The notes under the pieces were generated by a model that made no database searches, was not told where the DNA came from, and was given only the letters and a program-made list of their open reading frames with translations. This document shows, piece after piece, positions 29,785-42,775 of a DNA stretch of 64,000 nt. Position numbers and translations under genes: made by a program. Source of the stretch: Lactarius indigo (Eukaryota; Basidiomycota; Agaricomycetes; Russulales; Russulaceae); contig JAFKAC010000073.1 in the NCBI GenBank assembly GCA_025766275.1, positions 62,001 to 126,000 on the forward strand, written 5' to 3'. Each line of letters starts with the position of its first letter. The first letter of the stretch is position 1.

Positions 29785-31692
29785 ATGAGCACTCAGCATT
29801 CTCTTCAAGTCGCTGGTTTAAATTCGATGCCAGGTGCCCGAAGTGACCACACGACTCACCTCGTTGTGGCCCTCCTCATCGGCTTCGTCCTCTGGCTCGT
29901 AGTTAGACTCGCTCCGAGAGCCTTCCGTAATCTCCCACCGGGTCCCAAAGGGCTTCCTATCCTTGGCGATGTTCTTCACATCACAGATCAGGATTGGTTG
30001 GCATCCCCTCAACGCAGAGATGAATATGGTGACATTCTGCACTCCCAATGCCTGCAGAAACTTGCTCACGTTCCTTTCAGGTGAGATGATGTATGTAAGC
30101 GCCCTTGGGCAGGGGGTCCTCGTCATCAACAGCCAACGTGTCGCCATTGATTTGCTCGAAAAGCGATCCAATATATATTCCGATCGACGACGCTACATAT
30201 CCGCAGGAGCTTTCTTAACGAGGAATCTACCGCTCTCGATGGCGCCGTATGGCGACCTGTACGTCATTGACATTCTGTATTTCACATGCTCTGATCTCTT
30301 GTAGTTGGCGCAGCTTCCGTCGTGTTGCCGTGGAGGGATTCTCCAAATCGGCCGTTCCACACTTCCACCCTATCCAAGGCCGCGAGGCCCTGATGTTGGC
30401 GCTTGCGCTGATGAAGAATCCTTCTACTCTTGAGACGCATTTCCAACGACACGCCTGGTCCATCATGCTGTCCGTCAATTACCATTTCCCGCCGGTAGAC
30501 TCCGAAGACGACCCAGTTGTCACCGGTGTCGCAAAACATGTGGAGCGCTTGCTGCACGAGATACAGCCTGGGACGCGTCTGGTTGAGATTTTCACTTGGA
30601 TGAAATATATTCCGAGCAGGTGTGTACGTTGTCGCATTGATCGTGGGTTTTCTTAAGTGCTGCTTAGGTTCGCCAAGTGGAAACGGGATGCAAAGTACTG
30701 GTTCGTCCAGGATTCACTCATGTTCGAAAGTCTTCTCGGCAGAGTTTCAGACGACTTGGTAAGTTATTGCAGGCGTGTTATACCGATGAGATGGGTCATA
30801 GTTCGGACTTCAGGCAAATGGAATCGATCGACCTAGTTTCGGCGCTACTGTCATTACAAATCAGAGCAAACATGACCTTTCAAAACGTGAGCAGGCTTGG
30901 CTCGTTGGTACTATGCTGTATGTCCCAAACAATATGTGCTACCCAGTTCCACGAGAAATCTGATGGTATCACCTACTGTAGCGCGGCAGGTGGAGAGACG
31001 ACGTCCACTATGCTTCTGTGGTGGCTCCTCGCTATGCTCGCATACCCCGAGGTTCAACGCCGGGCGCACGCCGAACTTGACGAAGTGGTTGGCACCGCTC
31101 GTCCACCGACCTTTTCCGATCTCCCCTCTCTCCCATATATCCGCGCGATGGTCAATGAGACACTACGCTGGTCGCTCACGGTTCCCTTTGGTGTCCCACA
31201 CACCTCGAGCGCGGACGACTGGTACGAGGGCATGTTCATACCCAAGGGCACGATCTGTCTCCAGAACATGCGCCTGATCAATTCAGAGCCGGAGGTGTTT
31301 GGTAGCGACGCAGAACTGTTCGACCCAGCAAGGTATCTGGGTGAGAATTGTCGGGTAAAGGTGTTGGACGGCAGAGAGGAGGGACACATGTCGTTTGGAT
31401 TCGGGCGGCGGATATGTCCTGGGAGATACGTTGCGGAGGGCACATTGGCGATCGATATGGCGACGTTGCTTTGGGCGATGCGATTCGAGCGTCCTGGGGG
31501 CGTACAAGCCGAATTGGACGTGCGCACGATCGTCAACAACAGTCTCACTGCGTATGTGGATTTTGTCTATTTTTTATTGTGTTTGTGCTAACAAGCCAGG
31601 ATAGACGCCCTTTGCCTTTCGAGTACAAGGCGGTCCCTCGGTTTGCAGAAGCCGAAGGTATGCTGAGGGAAGCGCTGAATTTGTACGATTAA
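29785..31692 (+). CDS. Cytochrome P450 (CYP64-like), copy 2
   Basis: Exons 29785-30028, 30081-30258, 30305-30619, 30668-30758, 30814-30917, 30982-31551, 31605-31692, with exactly the intron positions of copy 1; 529 residues. Same anchor, AGGETTS, ETLR and FGFGRRICPG motifs (haem Cys456). Differences from copy 1 are mostly single residues (e.g. SDLPSLPY for VDLPSLPY, FDPARY for FEPARY) plus a three-residue-shorter N-terminus (THLVVALLIG). Both copies are open and spliceable, so the duplication is recent or both are under selection. Substrate unknown. Confidence 0.93.
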
Positions 31693-32986
31693 AGGTATCT
31701 CTTGTGCTAGTGATTTGACACAGTTACCGAGTTCTAAGGTGCGCAAGCGATCTGTGGAGTTGATCACTAGCCGATCCTAGTTTGGATTTACTCCAAAACA
31801 GCCGCGTGTTTACTGAAGTGGATATACTTGTGGATATACTCAGGAACTGAACTAGTGATGACTCGGACTCAGAAGTTCCAACTAAGTCCAGAAATGCTGC
31901 ATCAGGTCGCATCAAGTTTGACATACCGAGCTATGTGTCACGGTGTGCGTCAGAATAGTCTGGGAGCTGGATGAACCGATGTGCCAGTGAAGGCCGGGCC
32001 GCCGGGTGGCTGGATGTTTGGCAAAATGTTTGGTCCTTCCACGCGAGGGGCTCAGACGCCTTGACAGTCATTCGGATGGCGCATACAATGACGACAGTTG
32101 AGAGTCTCGCCGATGGAGTGCTTCAGATGGACAATACGCTTAGTTTCCCTTGCAGTTTCCCTGTCCTCGCCAACTAGTGCGGACACGGACACCCAAGCGG
32201 ACACCAGTTCAGAGAGGCAGTTCTATTTTCGTACCCGCACTGTCTACGGTAGAGAGTATTAGACGTCGGCCCAAGGGAAAGCGTAGATGGTAATAAGAGA
32301 ATGAATGTAGACGGTTGCGCGGTATGCTACTACTTTCCCTATCTTTGGTCGGATTGGTCCCCTCGCCTGCCTTTGGAAGGTGGCGCACTACGTATCAATC
32401 TCGCATCGTTGCACGTGACTCAGCTTACGTTTACTTCTCGTATTACATCTCGCTCTGTAGGGAGTCGAGCACCGGTCTTGTATTATTGTACTCGGAATAA
32501 ACACGGTTTAAAAAAAAAAGGTAGACGGTGACAGATACAGATAAATGGACACAATGTGCTGGCGTCAGACGGCGGGAATCAAGCTTGGAATCAAGGCGGG
32601 AATCGTTAGGCGCTTGACTAAGCGCGTCACGGTTAAGGGCAAAGTTTGCTTAGTAATCGAGAAGCTGCATTGTTTCGAGCCCAGAACCTCAGGCTTGCCC
32701 AGTACACGGTAAGTTGAACTGGTTGTCCTGAAGCGATGAATGAACCCAGGTGCCGCGTCTTGCCTAAAAGCGTCGGGCCGAATGTCAGTACAGTAAGTTA
32801 CAGTATTGTGTGTGCGGTGCGTCTACTCAAGCGTCTACTGGTGGCTCCTGGGAATGTTACGGCGCCTATCCGTCATACACGAGGTATCCTAGCAATGCTG
32901 TGCGCATCAATACCCTTCGCCCACTTGCGACCTTCGAGTACTCGTCATCTCCCTAAGCGTTCAATCGATCTACTTCAACTTCCTCT
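31693..32986. other. Intergenic between P450 2 and the NLR gene
   Basis: No supported gene. It has an oligo-A at about 32510-32518 and an extra segment (about 32300-32520) relative to unit 1. The last 200 bases upstream of the NLR ATG match unit 1 closely. Confidence 0.5.
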
Positions 32987-35900
32987 ATGTCCCAAATTCC
33001 GTCTTCTTCCACCTCTTCCACAAGCTTTGAGGCAATCTTTACAGCTGCTTTGGAGGCATACAAAAAGCAGACAAAGAACGACATTACGGCTCATCCCCTA
33101 GCTGCCCAGCTGAAGTCCTGCGACTCTCCCGGTGCCGTTCTTGACCTGCTCCAAGCCCAAGTTCAGGCGTTCGATAAATCTCAAAGTGGAAACAAAAGGT
33201 TGACGAACTGGTTGGATCCAACTGTCAATGTCTTGTTCGCGTTCTCCACGACCCTAGGAAACGCAGTTGGGCTGGTAATTACTAGAGGTTAAGCTTCATA
33301 GTGTCTACCCTCTGATGTGTTGAATTGATAGGTATACCCACCTTCGAATGCGATTTTCGCGGGCATTGGCGTCCTCCTCCAAGTGAGCATCTTTCTTGAA
33401 CCCGCATGTGGACTTCGTGACAAATACATCGCCTAGGCCGTTAAGGACGTTCGCGCTAGCCAAGACGCTCTTATAGACCTGTTTGGCCGCATGGACAACT
33501 TTTTCAAGCGCCTTGAAAAGCATATAGAGGTCCGACCGACCGCAGCTATGACGGACGTCATCGTGAAGATCATGGTCGAGGTTCTGTCGATCCTTGGGAT
33601 TATGACGAAGGAGATCGGTCAGGGAACTATGAGTATGTCCCTTCCATGTTGAGATATCTCCAAGAGTCGACCTTTTTGCAGAGAAGTACCTGAAGAAGCT
33701 GGTTGGAAGGAAGGACGTGGAGGACGCGCTTCAGCGTCTAGACAAATTGACGCAAGCAGAGGCGCTCATGGCAGCAGCAGAAACCCTAGCAATCGCTCGC
33801 GGGATTGATGCCAAGGTCGAGGACGTAGACGGAAAGGTCCAAGGTGTCGACGAGAGGGTACAGAGTGTTGATATGAAAGTAGAGGGCATCAACGACAAGG
33901 TGCAAGACGTCGACAGTAAAGTTCAGGACGTCGACAGCAGGGTACAAGGTGTCGACACCAAGGTGCAGAGCGTTGACGGCAAGGTCCAGGGCATCGACAC
34001 CAAGGTAGAAGGCGTCGACAACAAGGTCCAGGGCGTCGACAGCAGGGTACGGACCGTCGACAGCAATGTACAGGGCGTTGACCACAAAATTGGTTCCGTC
34101 ATTCAAGGTAAGTCATACCTCCATCAGCTGGTCCCCGAACTTATCCTTAGCCTTTTACTTGGATAGGTGTAAAAGAGACCGGGATAGCGATTCAACAAGT
34201 GGTTGATCAAGTCAGCGACCTAAATAGTTCGTGATTTATAACCTCATCACAGACGATTACCAGAGCTTAGCCTCTCTTACAGAGAATGAGATACGCAAGG
34301 ACCTTCGAAAATGGATCGCTCCCCCCGATCCATCTGTCAATTACAACTCTGCATCTGGCGCTCATCACGAGGGTACCGCATCGTGGTGCATCAAAGGGAG
34401 CACTCTCGCAAATTGGAAATCCTCAGGTTCCTTGTTGTGGATTCACGGAAGACGTACGTATCCCATCACCGTCTGAGTGAGTCTTGATCGTTTTAACGGC
34501 CCCTAAATTGATAGCTGGCTCCGGGAAGAGTATTCTCAGGTGTGTCACCCCCCGCCGAGTTGCGTCCTAATCAAACTTATATGTTCGACAAGTTCCGTGA
34601 TCATCCGGGACATCAAATCCATATCCGATTCCGGGTCGGCTTTCTTGGCTTATTTTTACTTCGATTTCAAGAACAAAGAAAAACAGGACTCCCGCGCTTT
34701 ATTATCCTCCCTTCTTTTCCAACTCTCCGATCAATCTGATATATTTTTGGGCGCTCTTTTCTCCCTGTACTCCGCACACAAAAAAGGATCGGAACAACCA
34801 ACTGTCGACTCGCTCGCGGAGTGCCTGAAGGATACGCTCAGAAGCATGGGACCAGTACCGATTTATCTCGTCATGGATGCTCTCGACGAGTGTCCCAATG
34901 ATTCTGGAATTCCGACGCCACGTGAAATGGTCTTGGACCTGGTGAAGGAACTCGTCAACCTTCGCCGTCCAGATCTGCGCCTATGTACAACGAGTCGCCC
35001 AGAGTTCGACATTCGCAACGTATTTGATACTTTGGCAACTCAACAACTATCCATCCACGACGAAAGTGGACAAAGACAGGACATTTATGATTATGTTACC
35101 TTTGTCGTTCGCTCAGATCGAAGGATGAAGAATTGGCGAGACGATGACAGAGACGCAGTCATCGAGAATCTGACAAAGAAAGCAGACGGAATGTAAGGGC
35201 GCCTCCGGTTCACACGACCATACTGTTATCTTATGTTTTCACACAGGTTCCGTTGGGTTTTCTGTCAATTGGAGGTCTTGCGACACTGTTTCCCTGCAAA
35301 TCTGCGTCAGATCCTCGCGGAACTGCCCAGATCACTGGATGAGACATACATGCGTATTATCAAGGAGATCAATCACGTGAACCGGGCGCTCGCGTATCGA
35401 CTTTTGCAATGTCTCACGGTGGCCCATCGTCCACTCCGGGTCGAGGAGCTCGCAGAAGTGCTCGCGTTCGACTTGAGCATAGGAGGGATCCCAAAATTGG
35501 TCGCAGGTTGGCGGTGGGAAGACCAAGAAGAAGCGGTGCTGTCGGCGTGTTCCAGTTTGGTTTCCGTAATCGTCGACAAAGGCTTCCGGATTGTTCAGTT
35601 CTCGCATTTCTCCGTAAAAGAATTCCTGACGTCGGATCGGCTCGAGAGTTGCGCGGGAGAGATGTCCCGGTTCTATATTCCCATCGAACCTTCCCACGTG
35701 ATCCTTGCCCAAGCTTGTCTCGGTGTCTTGCTCCGCCTGGGACCCATGTATGACCCCGCCGACGAAGAGAGCATCGAGGATGTGGAGAGGATTCCCTTCT
35801 GTCAATATGCCGCCGAATATTGGTATCGGCACGCGGAGATCGGAAATGTAGAATCACACATAAAGGACGCAATGGATGATTTCTTCGACGCGGACAAGCC

Positions 35901-38292
35901 ACATTTTTCAACATGGGTTAGATTACGATCCCAGTATGACCGTCTCTTGTCGGACCTTATGACTGCGAAGCAAGGAGGCGGACTACCTTCAGCAGCTCCC
36001 TTATATTTCGCCGCAAGGAGGGGATTCCGCGGTGTAGTGGAACGCCTGATAATCAAGCACCCGCAGCAAGTAAAAGCTTGGGTCGGTTCATGTGGTACTC
36101 CATTGCATGCGTCGGTACTCGGGGGGCATATCGAGGTTGCTCAGTTGCTATTCGAGCGTGGCGCCGACATCAATTCACGTTCTGCATTCACATGGACTCG
36201 ACTGCATCTAAATCCACGCTCCGGAAGCAAATGGACTCCGCTACATATTGCCTCGCAAGAGGGACATCGTGAAATCGGGAAGTGGCTGCTGGGCCGCGGT
36301 GCACACACGAACTCCCAGGATATAAGCGGCAAGACTCCACTGCATTTTGCAGCGTCCCGTGGTCACCTCGAGGTCTGTCAGATACTACTTCAGCGCAGTG
36401 CGAAGGTCGATTCTCGGGATCACTTTGGATGCACCCCATTACTCAGGGCACTGGAGGGTGAAAACCCTGACCTGGGCATTTTGCGGTTATTGCTGGACCA
36501 CAATGCGCATGTGAATGTATCTAGCAAGGGGGGAGACACTCCACTACATCTAGCAGTGTCCCATAGAAACCTCGAAGCTTGCCGGATGTTACTCGAGCGC
36601 AATGCGGAGGTCAATTCCCGGAATCACGACGGATGCACCCCACTTCTCCTTGCACTGCGGAAGGGTTACAACGACTTTTCACAGGTTTTGCTGGACCACA
36701 ATGCGGACGTGCACATGCCCGACAAGAGCGGAAACACTTCACTACATTTTGCGGCGTCCGGCGGTCACCTCGAGGTTTGTCGAATACTACTCGAGCGCAA
36801 TGCGGAGGTCAATTCACGGAACCATGATCGACTCAGCCCGCTTCTCAATGCATCACAGAGTGGACACCATGACATTTCACGGCTGTTGCTAGACCATAAT
36901 GCGGATGTGCACATGCCCGACAAGAGCGGAAACACTCCACTACATTTTGCAGCGTCCAGGGGTCACCTCGAGGTTTGTCGGATACTACTCGAGCGCAATG
37001 CGGAGGTCAATTCCCGAAACAACGAGGGATCTACCCCACTTCTCCTCGCATTGAAGTTGCGGCAGCGTTATTATGGTGTTCAGCGGTTATTGCTTGACCA
37101 CAATGCGGATGTGCACATACCCGACAAGAACGGAAGCACTCCACTACATTTTGCGGCGACCGGCGGTCACCTCGAAATTTGTCGGATTTTACTCGAGCGT
37201 CATGCGGAGGTCAATTCCCAGAACAACGAGGGATCTACCCCACTTCTCCTTGCATTGCTGCCTGGTCACTATGGCGTTTCGCAGTTTTTGCTGGACCACA
37301 ATGCAGATGTGCACATACCCGACAAGAGCGGAAACACTCCACTACATTTTGCAGCGTCCGGTGGTCACCTGGAGGTTTGTCGGATACTTCTCGAGCGAAA
37401 CGCAGAAGTCAGTTCCCGGAATCGCGATCGATCTACCCCATTTCTCAAAGCTTCGTGGGGTGGAAACCCTGACGTTTTGCGGTTATTGCTAGACCACAAT
37501 GCGGACAATCGCGTGAACGACAAGAGTGGAAACACTCCATTGCATTTGGCGGCATCCCGTGGTCACCTGGAGGTTTGTCGGATACTACTCGAGCGCAATG
37601 CGGAGGTCAATTCAAGGAACCATGATCGACTCAGCCCACTTCTCGGAGCATCGCAGAGTGGACACCATGACATTTCACGGCTATTGCTAGACCATAATGC
37701 GGATGTACACATGCACGATAAGAGTGGAAACACTTCACTGCATTTGGCAGCGTCCGGCGGCCACCTCGGGGTTTGTCGAATACTACTCGAGCGCGGTGCG
37801 AAGGTCAATTCCCGGAATAACAAAGGATCTACCCCACTTCTCCTCGCATTCAAGTTGAGGCAGCCTTATTATGGTGTTCAGCGGTTATTGCTGGGCCACG
37901 ATGCGGATGTACGAGTACACGACAGGAATGGAAACACTCCATTGCACTTGGCAGCGTCCCACGGTCGCCTCGAGGTTTGTCGGATACTACTCGAGCGCAA
38001 TGCGAAGGTCAATGCCCGGAACAACAAGGGATCTACCCCATTGCATCGAGCGGCACGAGGTTATAGGAGTAGAGGACTAGGTCTCAGAGCACGACGTCTT
38101 AGGGTTACAAACTCAGACGTTGTGCAGCTCCTGCTAGACTATGGTGCGGATGTGCGGATGCGCGACCTCGGCAGAAAGACTGCACTGGAGGTAGCCCGTA
38201 ACGGTGGCTCGCGCGAACAACGGAAAATCGTACGACTGCTCTCCCGGCACTCTCCCAGCGCGCAGCGGGGTGAACGAAGAAGACATGTCTAG
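32987..38292 (+). CDS. NLR/STAND protein: N-terminal Goodbye-like domain, NACHT, ankyrin repeats
   Basis: Proposed exons 32987-33274, 33332-33382, 33437-33632, 33682-34107, 34253-34453, 34515-34539, 34593-35192, 35247-38292; phases agree and give 1610 residues. Residues 1-180 resemble the fungal STAND N-terminal 'Goodbye' domain (EAIFTAALEAYKKQTKNDI). Then come 14 heptads of xKVxxVD type, a likely coiled coil. NACHT: Walker A GRPGSGKS spans an intron; Walker B is YLVMDALDEC near 485. From about 877 to the C-terminus there are about 21 ankyrin repeats. Such proteins are signal-sensing NTPases in fungal self/non-self and cell-death responses. A TGA and a 1-base deletion near 34228 are avoided only if intron 4 extends to 34252. 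Role inferred from architecture. Confidence 0.8.
36090..38270 (+). repeat. Ankyrin repeat array with two-repeat period
   Basis: About 21 repeats of 33 residues. From 36.5 kb they alternate between a TPLHFAAS..GHLEVCRILLER type and a TPLL.A....RLLLDHNADVH type, so DNA repeats with a period of about 198 bp and high identity. Ends with a degenerate repeat before the stop. Confidence 0.85.
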
Positions 38293-41188
38293 TATCTATG
38301 ATGACTTTGTCGATATGTGTAAGTGGGGATTTACTTGTTTGTTTACTGTACGTTGTTGACTCCGAGTATTACCCCAGTTATTCACCAGGGCCAAGAGTCA
38401 GTTGTTATTTATGAAATCGTGTGTAGAATACGTGCAGGCTACGGGTGTAGCCCCCCCCCCCCCCCTAATTCCTGTCGTATGGCATGTGACTGTTCTCGTG
38501 TCATCACTTTTTTACAGTACATGATCATCAGTGTCGACGGTACCATCGCAAGATACAGCGATCAGAGAGTAGCTATGATTCATGGAAAAGGTTTTCAGGC
38601 ATTTCGATCGACGTCTATCGTCATTTAATGAGGACGGGACATCCCTGAGAGCAGTAGTACGGGAATCGAGAGGTAGCCTTGAAGGAGCACGCCGAGGCAC
38701 GGCAGAAAATAAAGGTTGGCGTGTCAAGGGCGTGTTTATCGTACAGCATCACCGCGATTTCATTTTTTTAGATCCATATTTATTCCAGGGTGCATGACCG
38801 ACACGTACCGGTCATAGCTAAGGTCCGGCTACATTGAATGACTACATGTTCCTAATGAGGCAAGTAATGAGTGACCTTTACGTATCCGACTTTCAAAGAT
38901 TGCGGTGTTAATATATATCGGGAATGCAAGAGAGACTTTGTCGAGCTCAGGGGCGGGACTCACCGTGACGGCGTCGTACAGGGTGCTCTGTGGACGATTT
39001 CGCCACTAGAATCACTGGAGCCTCCGAAACGACATCGCGGTGCTGCCTGGACAGACACATCTTAATATTTTCGAATAGACTCTGCCACCCTTACGACCCA
39101 GTTTCGCTCAGGCTGATCGTGCATACTAGTTTTTTCCTGTACTGAATTGGCGCGAGATTGCCCCAACAACTCAAATTAGCCGCTTGACGAACTCTGAGCC
39201 GCATACATTGAGTGGAAATGTGTCATACCATTCATTGGAATCTAGACTTTGCCGTGAACTGGTTGAGAGTGATAGAAGTTACACACACCACTATAGTATG
39301 TTGCCTGCGCCTCACTGTCAGTGATCTGTCAACCTACGATGGCCTTAACTCTGAGTGATGTAATTCACATTCACTATAAGTTGGAACGCAGGCTGGCTAC
39401 TAATCAACTACCCAATGGATATTCCCGTAGTAGATGCACAATTGCATGTGTCCGGAGCTGTCACTACAAGTAGCTACTGTGTTCGGTTTGCGTGTAGGCT
39501 CTAGTCCTCAGTGTCATCAAGTATTTCCTCCAAATTATCAAAGTCGGGCATCCCGCGACTCATGGAGCCAGGGTCAGCCAATGTTGGCGATGAGTAACGC
39601 AAACTTGGCATGATGACCCACAGGGTCCTACCCGGTGTTGGCCAGGAATCAATCGGTGTTGTAGCCCGGGTTCAGACCGATTAGGTGTCATGAGTTTGTC
39701 GTGTCGTCAGGTCGTGAAGTCCTCGTCGCACAGCCAGATATTGAGGAAGCCGAGGGGGGGGTGGTCACAGCTGGTAGCCGTTCAGCGGTAAAGTAATACT
39801 ATCCACAATCAGTACGTTAGCAGCCGGCTGCATGTTCGAGTGAGAATAGCGTAGGAGGGAGGGGGGGGGGAGAGAACTTGGGAGAGAAAGACACATGACC
39901 GTCGAGCAGCTCGTGCCCTCCCTGGTGATGGCTTCCCCGTCGTGGATGACCACAAAGTTGAGTACCTGCGCCGCGATGTCGCTACTAGGGAAATTAGATT
40001 GGTTCAGGTCAAGGAAGCAAATGCACTCGTAGAAGCCATCATACTAGCTCTGGAGGTTCTGGAGGAATGTATGCGCTGGTATATCGGGTGCTGAAAGGAT
40101 TTCGAGAGTTGTTTTGTGCAGTCCGACGGAAAGACGTGCTAATCACGGCTCGGCAGCTCCGTCACGGGATCTCCTCGGAAACGCGCCTTTTCCCGCCCCG
40201 CGGCGTACGCGGGGTCTTGCAGCGACGTACATGGAGACCTGAAGTCCGTCGTCAGACGGTTCGCGCCGCGGTGAGCGCGTGTCCGAGCGTGCGGAGAGTG
40301 GTATCGTTCGTGTCGGTATTCCAGTGGAGCTGGAGAGATGCACCAAGAAGATCATTTGATCGGCCTAGTCAACTAGTCACCATACTTTTTTTTTTTTTTC
40401 GACGCCTGGGATCGCCCACCGCATAGGCTGCGTTGATGTAAACCAAGGCGTCCTCCTGCTGGGACTTGAGTGGAAATGCGAGGTCGGTACCTGCAGGCAG
40501 ACCCAGGACTTCCCAGTGGCGAAGGCGGAGAGAGTAGAGAACAGGTTGTAGCGCATGGTTATAGATGTCCCACCAAAATTCAACTCGTACGATACCGTGA
40601 GAGGGCTATAGGAGATCCGGAGAGCACCAAAGAAGGGGAGGCTAAGAACCCTACACAAACTTAAAGCTTATCGTTAAGGGCGGTGTTAGATAGGAGCACT
40701 GGCATGACCGCGGGATCCTCTAGGACGTCGGAGGCTGGTCAATACCAAGATACTGTAAGGCGCCACCCGCGGACCGCGGTCGCCGGTAGTGCTGCATCTT
40801 GCATCCCTAAAAATTCAACGCGTTGGTAACCTACCTGATTGAAACTTGCGGCCATGCGGGTAGTACTTACACCATAAGTCCGAGTCATAATGTCTTGGCG
40901 AGGCATCATCATCCTCTGGTCCAACCTCGCGCTACAATATCCCTTTTGGACTCGAACGGACATCTTCATGGTGGTGCTGATGTCATCAGGTGAGGTGAGA
41001 ACACTATTAGATTGGTTGTCGTCTTCTAAATACTAGGGTCTACCCTAATTTATCCTGGCCAGGTCTACTCTCTGGTCCAGTCCACCCGAGGGCCATGAAA
41101 AAACCAATTGAGGCTCCTGCCGAGCTCAGCAGACTTTAAGAACCCCGTCGCATCCATCCAAATATTTCCAGCGAGTCCTTGCCTCTCC
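38293..41188. other. Intergenic with gene relics
   Basis: No intact gene. Contains a poly-C run near 38450-38465 and oligo-T near 40387-40399. 39021-39080 resembles window positions 1-50. 39500-39612 (minus) has a short acidic C-terminal-like frame (MPSLRYSSPTLADPG ... LEEILDDTED, stop). About 39898-40090 (plus) has a helical-looking frame (VEYLRRDVATREIRLVQVKE). 40400-40650 is the relic shared with 29116-29400. None can be assigned. Confidence 0.4.
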
Positions 41189-42220
41189 ATGCGCATGATG
41201 CGCCTCACACATCTTCTACCTCCAGGTTTCCAACTAGCTGTTTTGCTGCTCATTGTACCTGTACGCATATACTAGCACTCGATCTGCGCGTACATATCAA
41301 TCAACTTTCTCACAGTTCATATCCGCGAAACCCACCTTACTTGGCCCGGGATGCTTCACGTGAGTTCGCCGCACTGTGTTTCTGTGATGGAACCCACTGT
41401 CCGAGACTTAATCGGATTAGTGACAACCCATCAGACCGCATGCTCAAATCGGCGACGTTTAAGGATTCAGCCCATATGACGGTTGAGAGCTGTGTAGGGT
41501 TTTGCAATCGTCGAAAATATCTTTACGCCGGTGTCGAAAATGGCGACGACTGTTGTAAGTGCTCTTCAGAACATTGCTCCTTTCGGTTTTCGTGGCCCTC
41601 CGCTTTAATCACACGTTTTGGACGCCAGATTGCGGAAACTACTTGGCTGAAAGTGCAGCAATCGGATCGTCCAAAGCGTGCAGTTTTAAATGCCCCGGCA
41701 ATTCTCGTGAGATCTGTGGCGGCAATAATCACCTTAACCTTTATTGGAGTGGTGCGGGTCCTGCACCTATTATCTTTCCAGACGTCGGCGACTGGCATTT
41801 CCTCGGGTGCTACACGTAAGCATATATATACACTTTGCCTTTTTGTTCGGAAGCGGTCCAGTGACGGACCTATCCATTTCGTAAATAGCGACTCGAAAAA
41901 GAAGAGGACTCTAAGCAAGCTAACATCTGTCATCGGCGGTCAACACTACATGAGCGTTGCAAGTTGCACCGATGCGTGTAAGCGTTCGGGCTATGTTCTG
42001 GCAGGTATGGAGTTTGGACGAGATTGCTGTACGTATTTCAATTCCGTCTCTTCGATGAGCTCTCCCCTCCTGACTAAACTTCACTCTTCAAGACTGTGGT
42101 AATACTATTGACAACGCCGTGGGCACGATAGAGTCAGAGAACTGTATGTTGGCTTGCTTAGGCAACAGCACTGAAGTCTGTGGTGGGCCTTACACTCTGA
42201 CCGGCTACTACGTCGACTAG
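41189..42220 (+). CDS. Secreted protein with two WSC domains
   Basis: Exons 41189-41254, 41316-41359, 41421-41554, 41629-41815, 41889-42028, 42093-42220; phases agree, 232 residues. Starts with a signal peptide (MRMMRLTHLLPPGF then AVLLLIFIS). WSC domain 1 begins LGPGCFTD and contains TVESCVGFC and REICGG; domain 2 begins FLGCYTD and contains SVASCTDACK and TEVCGG. Each has the conserved Cys pattern of WSC carbohydrate-binding domains. With no other domain it is probably an extracellular or wall-bound glycan-binding protein. The start was chosen because this short first exon supplies the signal peptide and joins in frame. Confidence 0.85.
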
Positions 42221-42775
42221 GGATTGAAGCTGCGCATTGTATGCGCAAGTGGAGGGAAACGAAAAGGATGGTAGTAGCGCAAGTACCTGTGGTAGGGATG
42301 AGCATCATAAATATCTCAAACGTATACAGATCGTATAGTAACACAACTACTGTGGATCGGCCAAAGGTGTCACATACAGTATATCCTTTCGGTTTGGAGA
42401 ACTGAACCCTGGGACTGAGGATCTGGGCAACCCCCTATCGGGTATCGGACCCTGTTCCTGCGCTGTTGCTGTCGTGCCCTTGGTCGTGTCAATCCGTCCA
42501 CGGACTTCCCTTCCCGACGAACCATTCCGAGTGCGACTCTTGCACTATTTTCTAGACATTGTTCCACCAGCCTGTAATACGGTACAGACTGTACAGTACT
42601 GAGACCTAAACTCAAGCACTCACTCTAACCTTGGCGGCTCCTCTCTGATATTTTTTTCCAATACATCGCTCGTCCAAAAAAAAAAAAGACCTCTTGCCCG
42701 CGATTGTATACTTTATTTATCCTCGGTGCTTAGTATCTAGATGATCTCCGACCTTCACGCGACTCTCGTCCATGC

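Larger units (their letters stand above)
27781..34320 (+). repeat. Tandem duplication, unit 2
   Basis: Second copy of the P450-NLR unit, continuing past 34320 into the complete NLR gene. About 1.2 kb at 28245-29460 is not shared with unit 1. Confidence 0.78.

Noticed and set aside
39770..39860. Possible tRNA gene (GTTCGAGTG resembling a B box)
   Set aside because: No A box at the right distance and no cloverleaf or acceptor stem could be formed.
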